A DNA stretch of 64,000 bases from Drosophila persimilis. Lineage: Eukaryota > Arthropoda > Insecta > Diptera > Drosophilidae. The stretch spans positions 1-64,000 of the forward strand of contig NW_020825577.1 of assembly GCF_003286085.1 (NCBI RefSeq). The letters are read 5' to 3'. Shown one piece after another: positions 59,251-64,000 of this stretch (within the stretch, counting starts at the first letter, position 1; every line of letters starts with the position of its first letter). The translations under genes and the position numbers were made by a program. The notes under the pieces were generated by a model. The model made no database searches. It worked only from the letters and a program-made list of their open reading frames with translations, and had not been told where the DNA came from.

Positions 59251-62200
59251 GGCTATAGTGCCATATTGGTGCTTATGCCCAAGATGTGCGATCCTGCCAC
59301 ATTTCCTGGAGCGTGGGTTCTATATAGGTGCGGTGGTTCAATATACGTGCAAGTGCTGGATAGGGATGGGTTCTATATAAGTGTAAGTGCCATATAGCTG
59401 CGGAGGTTCCACTTTTTTAGGGCTATAGTGCCATATTGGTGCTAGTGCCCAAGATGTGCGATCCTGCCACATTTCCTGGAGCGTGGATGCTATATAGGTG
59501 CGGTGATTCAGTATACATGCCAGTGCTGGATAGGGAAGGGTTCTATATAACTGCAGGTGCCATATAGTTGCGGAGGTTCCACTTTTTTGGGGCTATATTG
59601 CCATATTGGTGCTTATGCTCAAAATATGCGATCCTGCCACATTTCCTGGAGCGTGGATGCTATATAGGTGCGGTGATTCAGTATACATGCCTGTGCTGGA
59701 TAGGGAAGGGTTCTATATAAGTGCAGGTGCCATATAGTTGCGGAGGTTCCACTTTTTTGGGGCTATATTGCCATATTGGTGCTTATGCCCAAAATATGCG
59801 ATCCTGCCACATTTCCTGGAGCGTGGATGCTATATAGGTGCGGTGATTCAGTATACATGCCAGTGCTGGATAGGGAAGGGTTCTATATAAGTGCAGGTGC
59901 CATATAGTTGCGGAGGTTCCACTGTTTTGGGGCTATATTGCCATATTGGTGCTTATGCCCAAAATATGCAATCCTGTCACATTTCCTGGAGCGTGGATGC
60001 TATATAGGTGCGGTGGTTCAGTATACATGCCAGTGCTGGATGGGGAAGGGTTCTATATAAGTGCAGGTGCCATATAGTTGCGGAGGTTCCACTTTTTTGG
60101 GGCTATATTGCCATATTGGTGCTTATGCCCAAAATATGCGATCCTGCCACATTTCCCGGAGCGTGGATGCTATATAGGTGCGGTGGTTCAGTATACATGC
60201 CAGTGCTGGATAGGGAAGGGTTCTTTATAAGTGCAGGTGCCATATAGTTATGGAGGTTCCACTTTTTTGGGGCTATATTGCCATATTGGTGCTTATGCCC
60301 AAAATATGCGATCCTGCCACATTTCCTGGAGCGTGGATGCTATATAGGTGCGGTGATTCAGTATACATGCCAGTGCTGGATAGGGAAGGGTTCTATATAA
60401 GTGCAGGTGCCATATAGTTGCGGAGGTTGCACTCTTTTGGGGCTATATTGCCATATTGGTGCTTATGCCCAAAATATGCAATTCTGTCACATTTCCTGGA
60501 GCGTGGATGCTATATAGGTGCGGTGGTTCAGTAAACATGCCAGTGCTGGATAGGGAAGGGTTCTATATAAGTGCAGGTGCCATATAGTTGCGGAGGTTGC
60601 ACTCTTTTGGGGCTATATTGCCATATTGGTGCTTATGCCCAAAATATGCAATTCTGTCACATTTCCTGGAGCGTGGATGCTATATAGGTGCGGTGGTTCA
60701 GTAAACATGCCAGTGCTGGATAGGGAAGGGTTCTACATAAGTGCAGGTGCCATATAGTTGCGGAGGTTCCACTTTTTTGGGTCTATATTGCCATATTGGT
60801 GCTTATGCCCAAAATATGCGATCCTGCCACATTTCCTGGAGCGTGGATGCTATATAGGTGCGGTGGTTCAGTATACATGCCAGTGCTGGATAGGGAAGGG
60901 TTCTTTATAAGTGCAGGTGCCATATAGTTATGGAGGTTCCACTTTTTTGGGGCTATATTGCCATATTGGTGCTTATGCCCAAAATATGCGATCCTGCCAC
61001 ATTTCCTGGAGCGTGGATGCTATATAGGTGCGGTGATTCAGTATACATGCCAGTGCTGGATAGGGAAGGGTTCTATATAAGTGCAGGTGCCATATAGTTG
61101 CGGAGGTTGCACTCTTTTGGGGCTATATTGCCATATTGGTGCTTATGCCCAAAATATGCAATTCTGTCACATTTCCTGGAGCGTGGATGCTATATAGGTG
61201 CGGTGGTTCAGTAAACATGCCAGTGCTGGATAGGGAAGGGTTCTATATAAGTGCAGGTGCCATATAGTTGCGGAGGTTGCACTCTTTTGGGGCTATATTG
61301 CCATATTGGTGCTAGTGCCCAAGATGTGCGATCCTGCCACATTTCCTGGAGCGTGGATGCTATATAGGTGCGGTGATTCAGTATACATGCCTGTGCTGGA
61401 TAGGGAAGGGTTCTATATAAGTGCAGGTGCCATATAGTTGCGGAGGTTCCACTTTTTTGGGGCTATATTGCCATATTGGTGCTTATGCCCAAAATATGCG
61501 ATCCTGCCACATTTCCTGGAGCGTGGATGCTATATAGGTGCGGTGATTCAGTATACATGCCAGTGCTGGATAGGGAAGGGTTCTATATAAGTGCAGGTGC
61601 CATATAGTTGCGGAGGTTGCACTCATTTGGGGCTATATTGCCATATTGGTGCTTATGCCCAAAATATGCAATTCTGTCACATTTCCTGGAGCGTGGATGC
61701 TATATAGGTGCGGTGGTTCAGTAAACATGCCAGTGCTGGATAGGGAAGGGTTCTATATAAGTGCAGGTGCCATATAGTTGCGGAGGTTTCACTTTTTTGG
61801 GTCTATATTGCCATATTGGTGCTTATGCCCAAAATATGCGATCCTGCCACATTTCCTGGAGCGTGGATGCTATATAGGTGCGGTGGTTCAGTATACATGC
61901 CAGTGCTGGATAGGGAAGGGTTCTATATAAGTGCAGGTGCCATATAGTTGCGGAGGTTCCACTTTTTTATGGGCTAGAGTGCCATATTGGTGCTAGTGCC
62001 AAAGATGTGCGATCCTGTCACATTTCCTGGAGCGTGGGGGCTATATAGGTGCGGTGGTTCAGTATACATGCCAGTGCTGGATAGGGAAGGGTTCTATATA
62101 AGTGCAGGTGCCATATAGTTGCGGAGGTTCCACTTTTTTATGGGGTAGAGTGCCATATTGGTGCTAGTGCCAAAGATGTGCGATCCTGCCACATTTCCTG

Positions 62201-64000
62201 GAGCGTGGATGCTATATAGGTGCGGTGATTCAGTATACATGCCAGTGCTGGATAGGGAAGGGTTCTATATAAGTGCAGGTGCCATATAGTTGCGGAGGTT
62301 CCACTCTTTTGGGGCTATATTGCCATATTGGTGCTTATGCCCAAAATATGCAATTCTGTCACATTTCCTGGAGCGTGGATGCTATATAGGTGCGGTGGTT
62401 CAGTATACATGCCAGTGCTGGATAGGGAAGGGTTCTATATAAGTGCAGGTGCCATATAGTTGCGGAGGTTCCACTTTTTTATGGGCTAGAGTGCCATATT
62501 GGTGCTAGTGCCAAAGATGTGCGATCCTGTCACATTTCCTGGAGCGTGGGGGCTATATAGGTGCGGTGGTTCAGTATACATGCCAGTGCTGGATAGGGAA
62601 GGGTTCTATATAAGTGCAGGTGCCATATAGTTGCGGAGGTTCCACTTTTTTATGGGGTAGAGTGCCATATTGGTGCTAGTGCCAAAGATGTGCGATCCTG
62701 CCACATTTCCTGGAGCGTGGATGCTATATAGGTGCGGTGATTCAGTATACATGCCAGTGCTGGATAGGGAAGGGTTCTATATAAGTGCAGGTGCCATATA
62801 GTTGCGGAGGTTCCACTTTTTTGGGTCTATATTGCCATATTGGTGCTTATGCCCAAAATATGCGATCCTGCCACATTTCCTGGAGCGTGGATGCTATATA
62901 GGTGCGGTGGTTCAGTATACATGCCAGTGCTGGATAGGGAAGGGTTCTATATAAGTGCAGGTGCCATATAGTTGCGGAGGTTCCACTTTTTTGGGGCTAT
63001 ATTGCCATATTGGTGCTTATGCCCAAAATATGCGATCCTGCCACATTTCCTGGAGCGTGGATGCTATATTATTGCGGTGGTTCAGTATACATGCCAGTGC
63101 TGGATAGGGAAGGGTTCTTTATAAGTGCAGGTGCCATATAGTTGCAAAGGTTCCACTTTTTTGGGGCTATATTGCCATATTGGTGCTTATGCCCAAAATA
63201 TGCGATCCTGCCACATTTCCTGGAGCGTGGATGCTATATAGGTGCGCTGATTCAGTATACATGCCAGTGCTGGATAGGGAAGGGTTCTATATAAGTGCAG
63301 GTGCCATATAGTTGCGGAGGTTCCACTCTTTTGGGGCTATATTGCCATATTGGTGCTTATGCCCAAAATATGCAATTCTGTCACATTTCCTGGAGCGTGG
63401 ATGCTATATAGGTGCGGTGGTTCAGTAAACATGCCAGTGCTGGATAGGGAAGGGTTCTATATAAGTGCAGGTGCCATATAGTTGCGGAGGTTCCACTTTT
63501 TTGGGTCTATATTGCCATATTGGTGCTTATGCCCAAAATATGCGATCCTGCCACATTTCCTGGAGCGTGGATGCTATATAGGTGCGGTGGTTCAGTATAC
63601 ATGCCAGTGCTGGATAGGGAAGGGTTCTATATAAGTGCAGGTGCCATATAGTTGCGGACGTTCCACTTTTTTGGGGCTATATTGCCATATTGGTGCTTAT
63701 GCCCAAAATATGCGATCCTGCCACATTTCCTGGAGCGTGGATGCTATATAGGTGCGGTGGTTCAGTATACATGCCAGTGCTGGATAGGGAAGGGTTCTAT
63801 ATAAGTGCAGGTGCCATATAGTTGCGGACGTTCCACTTTTTTGGGGCTATATTGCCATATTGGTGCTTATGCCCAAGATGTGCGATCCTGCCTTATTTCC
63901 TGGAACGTGGATGCTAATAGGTGCGGTGGTTCAGTATACATGCCAGTGCTGGATAGGGAAGGGTTCTATATAAGTGCAGGTGCCATATAGATGCGGAGGT
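59251..64000. repeat. 170-bp satellite array, distinct distal subfamily
   Basis: From about 59.3-59.5 kb the units change together: GGATGCTATATAGG, GATTCAGTATACATGCCAG, CTATATTGCCATATTGG, GCTTATGCCCAAAATATGC and, in many, GCAATTCTGTCAC. The period stays 170 bp. No 53-bp duplications are seen in this part. A four-monomer periodicity is visible in places: TAGTTATGGAGG recurs 680 bp apart, at 60246 and 60926. The array runs to the window end. Confidence 0.95.
61960..62980. repeat. Trimeric 512-bp higher-order repeat in the distal subfamily
   Basis: The variants TTTTTTATGGGCTAGAG (about 61964 and 62476) and TTTTTTATGGGGTAGAG (about 62134 and 62646), both with GTGCCAAAGATGTGC and one with GTGGGGGC, recur 512 bp apart. 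Two copies of a three-monomer unit are visible. Confidence 0.75.

Overview
The window looks like heterochromatin from a fly, most likely a drosophilid. About 51 kb of the 64 kb is one satellite array, all monomers in the same orientation, with a basic period of 170 bp (roughly 300 monomers). Two LTR retrotransposons sit inside it: a BEL/Pao element on the + strand (14950-23283) and a Ty1/copia element on the - strand (51399-55665). I see no host gene, rRNA, tRNA gene or CRISPR array. The fly assignment rests on the element types, a copia-style initiator-tRNA-Met half primer site, a tRNA-Tyr-type primer site and Drosophila-like splice signals; the species is not identifiable by eye.

Layout. 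Array block 1 (1-14949) is a mixture of monomer variants with local trimeric 510-bp higher-order repeats. The BEL element follows. Array block 2 (23284-51398) contains a 3.55-kb tandem duplication (about 23.8-30.9 kb), a nearly invariant run of monomers (about 31.95-33.49 kb), a long stretch of 171-bp units with odd single-base insertions (about 36-42 kb), a run of 223-bp derived units (about 44.7-46.7 kb) and a TTACAC/TTATATAGG subfamily (47.7-51.4 kb). The copia element then interrupts the array with a perfect 5-bp target duplication. Array block 3 (55666-64000) resumes in register and changes near 59.3 kb to a clearly different 170-bp subfamily.

The most interesting item is in the BEL element. 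Downstream of gag-pol, where some retroelements carry env, lies a separate ORF (21926-22768). It has the same triple zinc knuckle (CCHC, CCHC, CCHH) plus retropepsin-like layout as the element's own gag-pol junction, but no capsid domain and no RT. A strong splice donor lies exactly 14 codons into gag (16591), and a branch point plus pyrimidine tract plus AG (21874-21907) lies just before this ORF. Splicing would keep the gag start codon in frame with the ORF. This suggests a spliced accessory NC/protease-like protein with a basic leader.

Both elements have nearly identical or identical LTR sequence, yet both have broken pol genes, and both have lost integrase catalytic residues by internal deletion. 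Many array monomers carry insertions that look like both alternative bases of a variant site written side by side; this points to mixed consensus in the assembly and calls for caution about exact copy number and small indels. All comparisons were made by eye.
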